A stretch of 64,000 nt of DNA from Methanothermobacter wolfeii (GTDB lineage Archaea > Methanobacteriota > Methanobacteria > Methanobacteriales > Methanothermobacteraceae), in the NCBI RefSeq assembly GCF_025397995.1, contig NZ_CP104550.1, forward strand, positions 216,001 to 280,000, in the 5' to 3' direction. Below, one piece after another: positions 1-8,879 of this stretch. Every line of letters begins with the position of its first letter. The first letter of the stretch is position 1. Position numbers and translations under genes: made by a program. The notes beneath the pieces were generated by a model. It worked only from the letters and a program-made list of their open reading frames with translations, was not told where the DNA came from and ran no database searches.

Positions 1-88
1 AGAGAAGGAATTCATTGAGGAAAAACAGCGCGGTAAGGATTCAGTTGATGAATCTGTACTGGAAGAATTTATAGACGGAGTATTCTGA
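1..88 (+). CDS. 3' end of a CDS, probably FtsZ
   Basis: An open frame enters from the left edge in frame 2 and stops at TGA 86-88. The last residues are acidic and end LEEFIDGVF, which looks like a short conserved hydrophobic tail after a charged linker, as in FtsZ C-terminal peptides. The assignment rests mainly on gene order: in methanogens ftsZ commonly precedes secE, spt5 and the L11-L1-L10-L12 genes. Only 28 codons are visible, so the identity is an inference. Confidence 0.5.
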   Translation, partial: EKEFIEEKQRGKDSVDESVLEEFIDGVF

Positions 89-116
89 TATCTCTTCCAG
101 CCACCCCCACTTAATG

Positions 117-158
117 AAAACATTTATAAATCTTGAGTGATAGAGTACTCTATCACTC
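117..158 (+). promoter_or_regulatory. Promoter of the secE-ribosomal operon with a 24-bp palindrome
   Basis: A TATA box (ATTTATAAATC, about 122-132) lies in the ftsZ-secE gap. Directly downstream, 135-158 is a perfect palindrome with half-site GAGTGATAGAGT. Its centre is about 20-25 bp after the TATA box, so it covers the expected transcription start. It could be an operator, or a 10-bp RNA stem with a GUAC loop. A second TATA-like stretch (TTTTTATAATATT, near 176-188) is closer to secE. Confidence 0.6.
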
Positions 159-208
159 ATCCCGACCCGATCCTTGTTTTTATAATATTACGTTAGCGGG
201 GATAAATC

Positions 209-388
209 ATGAAATACAAGGAGTCTATTCTGAATTTTATAAAACAGTCAAAAAGAGTATTGAAGGTTTCCAAAAAACCCACAAGGGAAGAATATATCAA
301 CGTGTCAAAGGTAACGGGTATAGGTATAATAATAATAGGAGTTGTTGGTTTCATAATCAGTATCATTGCCCAGCTTCTCGGGCGCTGA
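209..388 (+). CDS. secE: Preprotein translocase subunit SecE
   Basis: This is a 59-residue single-span membrane protein. It has a basic amphipathic N-terminal half with the SecE-like pattern of conserved Lys/Arg followed by Pro-Thr-Arg-Glu-Glu (about residues 24-28), then one hydrophobic segment (about 37-56, IIIIGVVGFIISIIAQLL). SecE/Sec61-gamma clamps the SecY channel in the cytoplasmic membrane. It starts at ATG 209 and is followed by spt5, the usual archaeal order. A longer frame covering the same DNA (133-423) is a shadow. Confidence 0.9.
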   Translation: MKYKESILNFIKQSKRVLKVSKKPTREEYINVSKVTGIGIIIIGVVGFIISIIAQLLGR

Positions 389-436
389 CTGCATGCTCAT
401 ATTACAGTGAATTATATATATAAGGTTGTGTTCTTA

Positions 437-916
437 ATGGAAGATAGTAAAAATTCCATATACGCCCTTAAGACCTCTGTGGGTCAGGAAAAAAACGTGG
501 CCAGAATGCTGGCCAGGAAGGTCAGGGACAGCGGTATTGAGATAAACGCTATTCTCGTCCCGGAATCACTCAGAGGATATATTCTGGTGGAGTCCTCATC
601 AAAAATTGACATGAGAAACCCTGCGATAAGGGTTCCCCACCTCAGGGGTGTTGTGGAAGGTAAAACAGAGGGCGAAGCCGAGATAGAATTTGAAGAGGTT
701 AAGAGATTCCTTAAACCAGAACCAATAATATCCTCCATTAAGAAGGGCAGTATCGTTGAACTGATATCAGGTCCATTTAAGGGTGAGAGGGCCAAGGTTA
801 TACGTATAGATGAGTCAAGGGAGGAGGTTGTCCTTGAACTCATAGAGGCCGCGGTCCCGATACCTGTAACTGTTAAAGGTGATCAGATCAGAATAATACA
901 AAAGGAGGCTGATTAA
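437..916 (+). CDS. spt5: Transcription elongation factor Spt5 (archaeal NusG)
   Basis: The 159-residue protein has an N-terminal NGN domain (about residues 6-95) and a C-terminal KOW domain starting near residue 103 ([20 protein letters not shown]). Spt5 binds the RNA-polymerase clamp with Spt4 and makes elongation processive. I start at ATG 437, where the NGN domain begins. The in-frame ATG 407 would add ten residues over an AT-rich stretch. The stop overlaps the L11 start codon by one base, so the two are probably translationally coupled. Confidence 0.93.
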   Translation: MEDSKNSIYALKTSVGQEKNVARMLARKVRDSGIEINAILVPESLRGYILVESSSKIDMRNPAIRVPHLRGVVEGKTEGEAEIEFEEVKRFLKPEPIISSIKKGSIVELISGPFKGERAKVIRIDESREEVVLELIEAAVPIPVTVKGDQIRIIQKEAD

Positions 917-1398
917 TGGCTAAAGAAACCGTTGAAATTCTTATTGATGGTGGAAAAGCCACTCCAGGACCACCTCTAGGTCCTGCGATTGGTCCGCTTG
1001 GAATTAACATGATGCAGGTTGTTGAAGAGATAAACAGGAAAACCGCAGACTTTGAAGGGATGAAGGTTCCTGTCAAGATCATCGTGGACAGCGACACAAA
1101 GGAGTTCGAAGTTGAAGTGGGAACACCACCAACAACTGCACTGATCATGGATGAACTCAAATTAGAGAAGGGGTCACAGGACCCTGGAATGGACAAGATA
1201 GCGGACATCTCAATGGAGCAGATACTTAAGATTGCAAGGATGAAATTCGATGCACTGCTATCCAATGAATACAAACAGGCAGTTAAGGAGATTATGGGTA
1301 CCTGCGTGAGCATGGGCATAACCGTTGAGGGTAAGGACCCCAGGGAAGTCCAGAAGGAGGTTGACCAGGGAGCCTACGATGATCTCCTAACATCATAA
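916..1398 (+). CDS. rpl11: Large-subunit ribosomal protein L11
   Basis: This 160-residue L11 has the N-terminal signature [20 protein letters not shown] (residues 12-31) and the C-terminal RNA-binding domain that contacts the GTPase-associated centre of 23S rRNA. A strong AAAGGAGG site precedes ATG 916. It is the third gene of the secE-spt5-L11-L1-L10-L12 cluster. A separate TATA box just after its stop suggests L1-L10-L12 can be transcribed independently. Confidence 0.96.
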   Translation: MAKETVEILIDGGKATPGPPLGPAIGPLGINMMQVVEEINRKTADFEGMKVPVKIIVDSDTKEFEVEVGTPPTTALIMDELKLEKGSQDPGMDKIADISMEQILKIARMKFDALLSNEYKQAVKEIMGTCVSMGITVEGKDPREVQKEVDQGAYDDLLTS

Positions 1399-1476
1399 AA
1401 ATTTATAAATCTTGAGAATCACATAACTAAACCTACCATATGAACTTATTTTTTTGAGTTCATGGAGGATTTTATA
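1398..1476 (+). promoter_or_regulatory. L1 operon promoter and leader with a hairpin at the ribosome binding site
   Basis: The 16-bp string ATTTATAAATCTTGAG at 1400-1415 recurs exactly from the secE promoter (122-137). Downstream, ATGAACT (1440-1446) pairs with AGTTCAT (1457-1463) around a U-rich loop. The Shine-Dalgarno GGAGG (1464-1468) follows at once and ATG is at 1477. The L1 operon of methanogens is known to be autoregulated by L1 binding its own mRNA. That this hairpin is the site is my inference. Confidence 0.6.
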
Positions 1477-2115
1477 ATGAAACAAGAGATAATGGAAGCG
1501 GTGAAGAAGGCCAAGGAACTGTCAAGGCCGAGAAACTTCACACAGTCCATGGATGTTATCATGAACATCAAGGACTTGGATGTCAATAAACCAGAGAACC
1601 GGTTTGACGAGGAAGTTTCTCTACCCAACGGGCGCGGCAAGGATGTTAAGATCGCCGTGATCGCTGACGGTGAACTGGCCCTTCAGGCCAAGAATGCAGG
1701 AGCCGACCTTGTAATAACCAAGGAAGAGCTCGAAGAACTTGGTAAGGACAGGAAAAAGGCAAAGAAACTTGCCAACGAGTATGAATTCTTCGTGGCTCAG
1801 GCAGATATGATGCCTCTGGTGGGGCGATTCCTGGGGCCTGTTCTCGGTCCTCGAAAGAAGATGCCTAAACCAGTGCCAGCAACAATAAATCCGGAGCCCA
1901 TCCTGAAAAAACTCAGAGACACCGTTAAGGTGAGGATAAAGGATCAGCCTGTGGTTCACACGGTGGTGGGTACTGAGGACATGGACGATGAAAAACTTGC
2001 CGAGAACATAGAGGCGGTCCTCCAGACAATCGACCGCAAACTTGAAAAGGGCAGGAACCAGTTAAAGTCCATGTACGTTAAGACAACCATGGGCCCGGTA
2101 GTGAGGGTGATTTAG
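1477..2115 (+). CDS. rpl1: Large-subunit ribosomal protein L1
   Basis: The 212-residue protein has the typical archaeal L1 start ([20 protein letters not shown]) and the conserved [20 protein letters not shown] segment near residues 107-126. L1 builds the L1 stalk that helps deacylated tRNA leave the E site. It is also a classic translational repressor of its own operon. I start at ATG 1477, which has GGAGG eight bases upstream; an in-frame ATG at 1462 lies inside the leader hairpin. L10 starts directly after the stop. Confidence 0.95.
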   Translation: MKQEIMEAVKKAKELSRPRNFTQSMDVIMNIKDLDVNKPENRFDEEVSLPNGRGKDVKIAVIADGELALQAKNAGADLVITKEELEELGKDRKKAKKLANEYEFFVAQADMMPLVGRFLGPVLGPRKKMPKPVPATINPEPILKKLRDTVKVRIKDQPVVHTVVGTEDMDDEKLAENIEAVLQTIDRKLEKGRNQLKSMYVKTTMGPVVRVI

Positions 2116-3123
2116 ATGGCTCACGTGGCTGAATGGAAGAAGAAAGAGGTTCAGGAGCTCCAGGACCTTATTAAAAGTCATGAAGTGGTTGGTATAGCTA
2201 ACCTTGCAGATATACCTGCAAGGCAGCTTCAGAAGATGCGCCAGACACTCCGTGACAGTGCACTTATAAGAATGTCCAAGAAGACCCTGATCAGCCTTGC
2301 CCTGGAGAACGCTGGCAAAGAGATGGAGAATATAGAGTCACTATCAGAGCATATGGAAGGCCAGTCAGCACTCATATTCACGGATATGAATCCATTCAAA
2401 CTCTTCAAGATCCTTGAGGATAGTAAAACTCCTGCCCCTGCAAAACCGGGCGCGATAGCCCCTGCAGATATAGTTGTCCCCAAGGGGGACACCGGATTCG
2501 CACCGGGTCCAATACTCGGGGAACTGCAGCAGATAGGTATCCCTGCCAAGATTGATAAGGGTAAAATAGTGGTCTCAAATGACCATACCGTTGTGAAGGA
2601 AGGGGAGGAGATACCACCAAAGGTGGCTGGAATCCTTACAAGACTGGATATACAGCCACTTGAGGTTGGTATAGACCTCAGGGCAGCATATGAAAACCAG
2701 ACTGTTTACACAGCAGACATACTGACAATTGATGAAGAGAAGACCCTTTCTGATATCCAGAGGGCTTTCTCACAGGCATTCAATCTCTCAGTTAATGCGG
2801 TTATATACACCAGGGAGACCATGCCTGCAATCATTCAGAATGCAGCTTCAAAATCCTTCAACCTCGCATACAATGCATCAATCCTCACATCAAAGACTGC
2901 AGACCTTCTCCTGGCGAAGGCATATGCCCAGATGCTTGCACTTGCAGCAGCAGCTGCAGAGGTCAATGGGGATGCAGTTGATGATGAACTGAGGGATAAG
3001 TTATCTGCAAGGGCTTCAACGCCAGCCCCTGCAGAAGAAGAACCTGAAGAGGAAGAGGAAGAAGAGGAAGAAGAAGAGGAGGAAGAGGATGCCGCAGCAG
3101 GTCTGGGGGCCCTCTTCGGATAG
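2116..3123 (+). CDS. rpl10: Large-subunit ribosomal stalk protein L10 (P0)
   Basis: The 335-residue archaeal P0 protein has an N-terminal rRNA-binding domain (about 1-110), a central domain, a helical spine that binds L12 dimers (about 200-290), and a Glu-rich tail (about 307-325) ending [10 protein letters not shown]. The same terminal motif ends L12, and it recruits elongation factors. The tail is encoded by a near-pure GAA/GAG run. The gene abuts L1 with no gap. Confidence 0.96.
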   Translation: MAHVAEWKKKEVQELQDLIKSHEVVGIANLADIPARQLQKMRQTLRDSALIRMSKKTLISLALENAGKEMENIESLSEHMEGQSALIFTDMNPFKLFKILEDSKTPAPAKPGAIAPADIVVPKGDTGFAPGPILGELQQIGIPAKIDKGKIVVSNDHTVVKEGEEIPPKVAGILTRLDIQPLEVGIDLRAAYENQTVYTADILTIDEEKTLSDIQRAFSQAFNLSVNAVIYTRETMPAIIQNAASKSFNLAYNASILTSKTADLLLAKAYAQMLALAAAAAEVNGDAVDDELRDKLSARASTPAPAEEEPEEEEEEEEEEEEEEDAAAGLGALFG

Positions 3124-3172
3124 AACATTTACTGGCATAAATAACTAAAAAAATAATATTTGAGGTGATCAT

Positions 3173-3481
<309 letters not shown>

Positions 3482-3499
3482 CTTCTCCTTTTATGATAC

Positions 3500-3531
3500 T
3501 GCCATTTGAATGAATGGCAAAAAATATTTAT
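3500..3531 (+). terminator. Hairpin after L12, overlapping the alaS promoter
   Basis: TGCCATT (3500-3506) pairs with AATGGCA (3513-3519) across a six-base loop and is followed by an A/T-rich stretch. It suits a terminator for the ribosomal operon. The TATA-like AAAATATTTATT that follows (about 3520-3531) is the likely alaS promoter. Confidence 0.5.
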
Positions 3532-3571
3532 TTTTCTCACACTAATTTTTATCATTAAATAACTGTTCTCA

Positions 3572-6271
3572 ATGATTACCATGTCTCGCCAGCTCCAGGA
3601 ACTAGGATATGAAAGGTATAAATGTGAATCCTGCGGGAACACATTCTGGTCAATGAAAGAGCGCAGAACATGTGGAGACGCGCCCTGCGATGAATATGAA
3701 TTCATAGGTAACCCTGCGACCAGCAGGAGCTATGACCTCTACAAGATACAGGAGGAATTCATAGATTTCTTTGCTGAAAGGGGCCATGAACCCATAAGGA
3801 GGTACCCTGTACTTGCAAAGCGCTGGCGGGATGATGTTTTTCTTGTTGGAGCATCCATATACAATTTTCAGCCATGGGTAACCTCAGGGCTTGTTAAGCC
3901 CCCTGCAAACCCCCTTGTTGTTGCACAGCCCTCCATACGCCTTAACGATGTTGACAATGTGGGCAGAACCGGAAGGCACATGACCTGTTTTACAATGGGG
4001 GGTCACCACGCGTTCAACTCCCAGAATGAAAGAATATACTGGGAGGATGAGACGATAGCCTACTGTCATGAATTCTTAACCCACATCGGTATTGACCCTC
4101 AGGAAATAACCTTTATCGAGTCATGGTGGGAGGGAGGAGGAAACTCAGGTCCATGCTATGAGGTATGTGTCCGTGGAGTTGAACTCGCAACCCTCGTATT
4201 CATACAGTACAGGAACCTCCCTGATGGGGGCAGGGAGGAGATCCCCCTGAAGATAGTGGATACTGGTTATGGCCTTGAAAGGTTCGCATGGATATCCCAG
4301 GGAACACCAACAGCCTACGACGCATCCTTTGGTCCTGTGATACAGAGACTTGTTGAACTCACAGGTGTGGGTGTTGATGAGAAGATACTTGCAGAGAATG
4401 CACAGGTAGCCGGCATGATGGATATAGAGACCTATGCAGATCTCAGAGAACTCAGAAAAAGGGTGGCCGATAAACTTGGAATGGATGTGGACGAACTTGA
4501 ACAGGCAATAGGGCCAATGGAATCCATATACGCCATAGCTGACCATACAAGGTGCCTGGCATTCATGCTTGCAGATGGCGTGATACCATCAAACGTGAAG
4601 GAGGGCTACCTTGCAAGGCTACTCATCAGAAGGACCATCAGACTCATGAAGGAGCTGGAGATGCAGGAGTCCCTCAGGGACCTTATGAACATCCAGATAG
4701 ACTTCCTTGAAGGGAAGTACCCGGAGATAAGGAGCCACCATGAACACATACTGAACATAATAGACCTTGAGGAGCGCCGCTACGCAAGGACCGTTAAAAG
4801 GGGTAGAAGGATAGTTGAAAAGACTGTTAATTACCTTAAAAGGGATAAAAAGACCGAGATGCCCCTTGAAATCCTCATAAAACTCTATGACTCCCACGGG
4901 ATACCTCCCGAGACCATAAAGGAAATAGCCGAGGAGAAGGGATTCAGGGTTAACATTCCAGACAACTTCTACACACTGGTTGCGGAGATGAATGAAACAG
5001 AGAAGGACCTCCCTGCTGTGGAAACAGACCTTGATTACCCCCCAACGGAACTCCTTTTCTATGAGGAACCCGAAGCCATTGAATTCGAGGCGGAGATTAT
5101 AGGAATCCATGAGGGAGGCATAATACTTGACAGGACCCTCTTCTACCCTGAAGGGGGCGGACAGCCATCAGACACGGGATTCATAGAGGCGGGGGATGAG
5201 AAATTCAGCATAAAACACGCCGAGAAGATAGGCAACGTTGTGGTGCACTGGACAGAGCAGGAGGCTGACCTTGAACCAGGAACACGTGTAAGGGGCCGTA
5301 TCAACGCTGGAAGGAGAGCAGCCCTCACACGGAACCATACAGCAACCCACCTCATAGTATCATCGGCAAGAAAGGTCCTTGGGGATCATATATGGCAGGC
5401 AGGGGCTCAGAAGGGCCTTAAAAGATCAAGGATAGATCTTTCACACTACAGGAGGATCACGAAGGATGAACTTGATGAAATAGAGAGGCTTGCCAATGAA
5501 TACGTCATGAGGAACATCCCTGTTTCAGTGGAATGGATGGAAAGGGACCTTGCAGAGAAGAGGTATGGCTTCATACTCTACCAGGGAGGGGTTGTGCCTG
5601 GCTCAAGGATAAGGGTTGTTAAGATTGATGATATCGATGTCCAGGCATGTGCAGGGACCCATGTGAAGCGCACCGGTGACATAGGCCTCATAAGGATCAA
5701 CAGGACGGAACGTATACAGGACGGTGTTGAAAGGATAGAGTTCTCTGCAGGCGAGGCAGCGGTTGAACTGATTCAGAGGGAAAGGGACATCCTCAGGGCA
5801 GGTGCGGATGTATTCAAGGTAACACCATCACAGCTTCCAGGTACCTGTGAAAGATTCTTCACAGAATGGAAGTCCCTCAGGAACCAGCTGTCAAGGCTCA
5901 AGGAGGAACTTGCAGCACTGAAGATCCTTGAAATAAAGGAGACTTTAGAGGAAATAAACGGGTTCAGGGTAATAATAGCCACCGTCGACGCCGACATGGA
6001 CGAAATGCAGAAAATGGCCCTTGAACTTGTAGATGAAGCTGATGCAGCGGTCCTGGCAAACAGGGACGGTAAACTGGTTGGAGCAGCATCAGACGACGCC
6101 GTAAAGAGGGGGATGAAGATAAATGAGGTTATATCAGGGGCTGCAAGGGTCCTTGGCGGCGGAGGCGGAGGAAGACCTGGACTTGCACAGGGAGCCGGAC
6201 CAGAGAAGGACAGGGTTGAAGGGGCCCTTGAAGAGGCCAGGAAAATTATAGAAGAGTTCAAAGAGGGATAA
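3572..6271 (+). CDS. alaS: Alanyl-tRNA synthetase
   Basis: This is an archaeal-type AlaRS of 899 residues. It begins with a Cys-rich segment (C-x2-C and two more Cys within the first 40 residues), followed by the class II catalytic core and tRNA-recognition region. The editing domain carries HTATH near residue 588 and CAGTH near 692, which hydrolyse mischarged Ser/Gly-tRNA-Ala. The C-terminal DHHA1 region has a run of six Gly near 861. ATG 3581 is a possible alternative start; neither has a clear Shine-Dalgarno. The next gene begins one base after the stop. Confidence 0.96.
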   Translation: MITMSRQLQELGYERYKCESCGNTFWSMKERRTCGDAPCDEYEFIGNPATSRSYDLYKIQEEFIDFFAERGHEPIRRYPVLAKRWRDDVFLVGASIYNFQPWVTSGLVKPPANPLVVAQPSIRLNDVDNVGRTGRHMTCFTMGGHHAFNSQNERIYWEDETIAYCHEFLTHIGIDPQEITFIESWWEGGGNSGPCYEVCVRGVELATLVFIQYRNLPDGGREEIPLKIVDTGYGLERFAWISQGTPTAYDASFGPVIQRLVELTGVGVDEKILAENAQVAGMMDIETYADLRELRKRVADKLGMDVDELEQAIGPMESIYAIADHTRCLAFMLADGVIPSNVKEGYLARLLIRRTIRLMKELEMQESLRDLMNIQIDFLEGKYPEIRSHHEHILNIIDLEERRYARTVKRGRRIVEKTVNYLKRDKKTEMPLEILIKLYDSHGIPPETIKEIAEEKGFRVNIPDNFYTLVAEMNETEKDLPAVETDLDYPPTELLFYEEPEAIEFEAEIIGIHEGGIILDRTLFYPEGGGQPSDTGFIEAGDEKFSIKHAEKIGNVVVHWTEQEADLEPGTRVRGRINAGRRAALTRNHTATHLIVSSARKVLGDHIWQAGAQKGLKRSRIDLSHYRRITKDELDEIERLANEYVMRNIPVSVEWMERDLAEKRYGFILYQGGVVPGSRIRVVKIDDIDVQACAGTHVKRTGDIGLIRINRTERIQDGVERIEFSAGEAAVELIQRERDILRAGADVFKVTPSQLPGTCERFFTEWKSLRNQLSRLKEELAALKILEIKETLEEINGFRVIIATVDADMDEMQKMALELVDEADAAVLANRDGKLVGAASDDAVKRGMKINEVISGAARVLGGGGGGRPGLAQGAGPEKDRVEGALEEARKIIEEFKEG

Positions 6272-6272
6272 C

Positions 6273-7514
6273 TTGGACAAAACCATCTCCAGCATAAATG
6301 AAAGGATACTTGATGGAGAGGCAGTGGTATTAACGGCAGCTGAGCTTAAGGAGATGGTTCTTGAAGGGGATGTCCCATCCCATGAGGATGTTGATGTGGT
6401 CACGACCGGGACCTGCGGAGTAATGTCAGGGACTGCCGCTGTAATGCACTTCCGTGTCTCGGAACCTGGTTCATTCAGAAAGGCCGCTTCAGTACACCTT
6501 AACGGAGTCCCTGCCTATCCTGGACCATGTCCCAATGAGAACCTGGGTTCGGTTGACCTTTTCCTCTATGGCACCGGCCACAGCATCCATGACCCTGACT
6601 ATGGTGGTGGATTCCTCCTGGGGGACATACTCAGGGGGGCTGCGGTCAAGGTCACCCTGAGATCCAGTGATGGAGATCTCATTGAGTCAGAGATAAGTGT
6701 AGATGAACTTGAAACAGCAAGAATCATAGGCACAAGGATGGCCTTCAGGAACTACACCGCCCTTGTAAACCCATCCGGAAAGCCGGTGAAGTCAATATTC
6801 AATGCGGTGGAAATGCCAGGAGGCTGGGGAGGTCTCTCCTTTTCAGGGTGCGGGGACATAAACCCCCTTGAAAACGACCCCTCCATGGAGACGATAAAGC
6901 CAGGCACGGCAGTCCTTCTTAACGGCGCTGCGGGGCTCGTGCTCGGTGAGGGTACAAGGAGCAGCCCCATGAAACCAAACCTCATGCTCAGCGGGGACCT
7001 TAAGGAGATGAGCCCCAAGTACATCGGCGGCTTCAGGACAGCGGCAGGCCCGGAGGTGTTCAACACGGTGGCGGTTCCGATACCAGTGACGGGTGAAAGA
7101 GTCCTTGAAAACCTCCTTGTAATGAATTCGGATATAAAATTACCTGTTGCAGATATAAGGGATCGTTCAAGGATCCTTGGAGAGATAACCTACGGGGATG
7201 TATGGGTGGGTGATGAGAGGCCATCATACAGTCCTGAAAGGTGTGGGGACTGTTTAAGGTGCACCGTTGCCATGAGCTGCCCCACACACGCAATAAGCCC
7301 GGAAGGCGTTGATGCTGAGAAATGCTTTGGCTGCGGCATGTGCGCATCATCCTGTCCCCACGGCGCCTATGAGATGGAAACAGGGGATGTTGTGATAGCA
7401 GAAAGGAGGGTCCCTGTTATATGCCGACAGTCAGACAGGGTGAGGGCAAATGAACTTTCAGTTAGACTGAAGGAAATGATTGAGGCCGGCGAATTCCTTT
7501 TAAGGGGTTTCTGA
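6273..7514 (+). CDS. DUF39 (HcyBio-type) protein with C-terminal ferredoxin, probable methanogenesis marker 16
   Basis: The 413-residue protein has a long N-terminal region of the DUF39/HcyBio type (with GPCPNENLGSVDLFLYGTGHS) and a C-terminal segment with two 4Fe-4S motifs at about residues 322-365 (C-x2-C-x5-C-P and C-x2-C-x2-C-x3-C-P). DUF39 proteins are linked to sulfide-to-homocysteine assimilation. The version carrying its own ferredoxin domain is, as I recall, a methanogen-specific marker of unknown reaction. It starts at TTG 6273, with GAGGG just upstream. The adjacent thiI also handles sulfur. Confidence 0.7.
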   Translation: MDKTISSINERILDGEAVVLTAAELKEMVLEGDVPSHEDVDVVTTGTCGVMSGTAAVMHFRVSEPGSFRKAASVHLNGVPAYPGPCPNENLGSVDLFLYGTGHSIHDPDYGGGFLLGDILRGAAVKVTLRSSDGDLIESEISVDELETARIIGTRMAFRNYTALVNPSGKPVKSIFNAVEMPGGWGGLSFSGCGDINPLENDPSMETIKPGTAVLLNGAAGLVLGEGTRSSPMKPNLMLSGDLKEMSPKYIGGFRTAAGPEVFNTVAVPIPVTGERVLENLLVMNSDIKLPVADIRDRSRILGEITYGDVWVGDERPSYSPERCGDCLRCTVAMSCPTHAISPEGVDAEKCFGCGMCASSCPHGAYEMETGDVVIAERRVPVICRQSDRVRANELSVRLKEMIEAGEFLLRGF

Positions 7515-7611
7515 TGCCATAGTCACGAATCCCAGGATTGCATTTCTGCAGGTTCTTTCAGGTCATGAGGAGAAGATTAAAGCTTGGAACTTTCAGCAGG
7601 GGGTGTGAGAT

Positions 7612-8772
7612 ATTTTAGCATACGATGTTATACTGGCCCGGTACGGTGAGGTTGGACTTAAAAGCCCTTCAGTGAGGAGAAGATTTGAGAAAAAACTTGT
7701 TCACAATATAAGATCTGCTCTGGACTGCAGGGCTACCGTCAGGAATGGGAGGATATTCATCTACCCTGATAATATGGAGGAGGCCCTTGAGGGGCTCTCA
7801 AAGATCTTTGGTCTCGTATCCTTTTCACCAGCAGTAACAACAGAGACAGAATTTGAGAGTATAGAAGACACGCTACGCAGGTACACTGATGAACTCAGAT
7901 CGGAGGGTCTTATAAACACCAGAACCACCTTCGCGGTAAGGTGCCGGAGGACGGGTCAGCATGAATTCACGAGCCAGGAGATGGCGGCGTTCGCAGGATC
8001 GGTTATTTTAAAGAACACAGGGGCCTCGGTTGACCTTGGAAACCCTGACATGGAGATCCACATTGAGGTAAGGGACCAGGAAACCTACATATACCACAGG
8101 GTAATACCCGGACCCGGGGGTCTTCCTGCAGGCACCCAGGGAAAGGTGGTTGCACTTCTCTCGGGGGGTATTGATTCACCGGTTGCAGCTTACCTCATGA
8201 TGAGGAGGGGATGCCAGGTCATAGCTCTTCACATGGACAACACACCCTTCACCAGCCCCGAGGCCCGGGACAAGACAGAAAAGATAGCCGAAAAACTTGC
8301 TGAATACTCTGCAGGAGTTGAATTCAAATTCAGAACGTTCAGTTACGGGGAATACCTTGAGAAGTGTCGTGAAAGCGGTCCTGAAAGGATGACATGCGTC
8401 CTCTGTAAGCTGGGAATGTACACCCTGGCTGAGATGGTTGCCCGTGAAGAGGGAGCCCTTGCAATAGTGGATGGAAGCAGCCTTGGACAGGTGGCGTCCC
8501 AGACGCTCCCGAACCTCCTTGCAACCAGGATGAACGTTGAAATGCCAGTCCTCAGCCCCCTCATAGGAATGGACAAGGTTGAAATAGAAGACCTTGCAAG
8601 GAAGATAGGAACCTACGATATATCAATAATCCCTGACGGAGGATGCAGCGCGGTCCCGGCACACCCGTCAACCGCAGCAGACCCGCAAAGGGTTCTGGAT
8701 GCAGCCCGGGATATTGATCTCAAGAATGAAATCATAAGGGTCCTTGAATCCGGATCTGAAAGGATAATGTAG
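7612..8772 (+). CDS. thiI: tRNA 4-thiouridine synthase ThiI, apparent ATT start
   Basis: ThiI adenylates U8 of tRNA and inserts sulfur. This 386-residue form has a THUMP domain (about 60-165) and a PP-loop ATPase domain with SGGIDS near residue 184 and C-x2-C near 263. It lacks the rhodanese extension. The conserved family N-terminus (YDVILARYGEVGLKSPSVRRR) is encoded in frame from 7621, but between the upstream stop (7606-7608) and GTG 7672 there is no ATG, GTG or TTG. ATT 7612 sits four bases after GGTGTG, the same spacing used elsewhere here. GTG 7672 would remove conserved residues. Confidence 0.88.
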   Translation: MLAYDVILARYGEVGLKSPSVRRRFEKKLVHNIRSALDCRATVRNGRIFIYPDNMEEALEGLSKIFGLVSFSPAVTTETEFESIEDTLRRYTDELRSEGLINTRTTFAVRCRRTGQHEFTSQEMAAFAGSVILKNTGASVDLGNPDMEIHIEVRDQETYIYHRVIPGPGGLPAGTQGKVVALLSGGIDSPVAAYLMMRRGCQVIALHMDNTPFTSPEARDKTEKIAEKLAEYSAGVEFKFRTFSYGEYLEKCRESGPERMTCVLCKLGMYTLAEMVAREEGALAIVDGSSLGQVASQTLPNLLATRMNVEMPVLSPLIGMDKVEIEDLARKIGTYDISIIPDGGCSAVPAHPSTAADPQRVLDAARDIDLKNEIIRVLESGSERIM

Positions 8773-8828
8773 CTTCAATCACCATCATGGATCTATGTGG
8801 ATAACTTTTTAAGTAATCAGATGCCATC

Positions 8829-8875
8829 TTTATATAGGTACATGTTTAACTCACTCACTATTTTCTGGAGGTGTA
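8829..8875 (+). promoter_or_regulatory. fbp promoter and ribosome binding site
   Basis: The TATA box TTTATATAGG is at 8829-8838 and the Shine-Dalgarno GGAGGTG at about 8867-8873, just before ATG 8880. The short leader suggests fbp is transcribed on its own. Confidence 0.55.
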
Positions 8876-8879
8876 ATAC

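Noticed and set aside
133-423. 96-codon frame over the secE region
   Set aside because: The SecE frame (209-388) has family-like sequence and a membrane span; this frame is a shadow.
2835-3128. Ser-rich minus-strand frame opposite the L10 tail
   Set aside because: It is the complement of the Glu codon run; a compositional shadow.
7522-7608. Coding-like stretch (VTNPRIAFLQVLSG) before thiI
   Set aside because: It has no usual start codon and matches no family known to me; probably chance.
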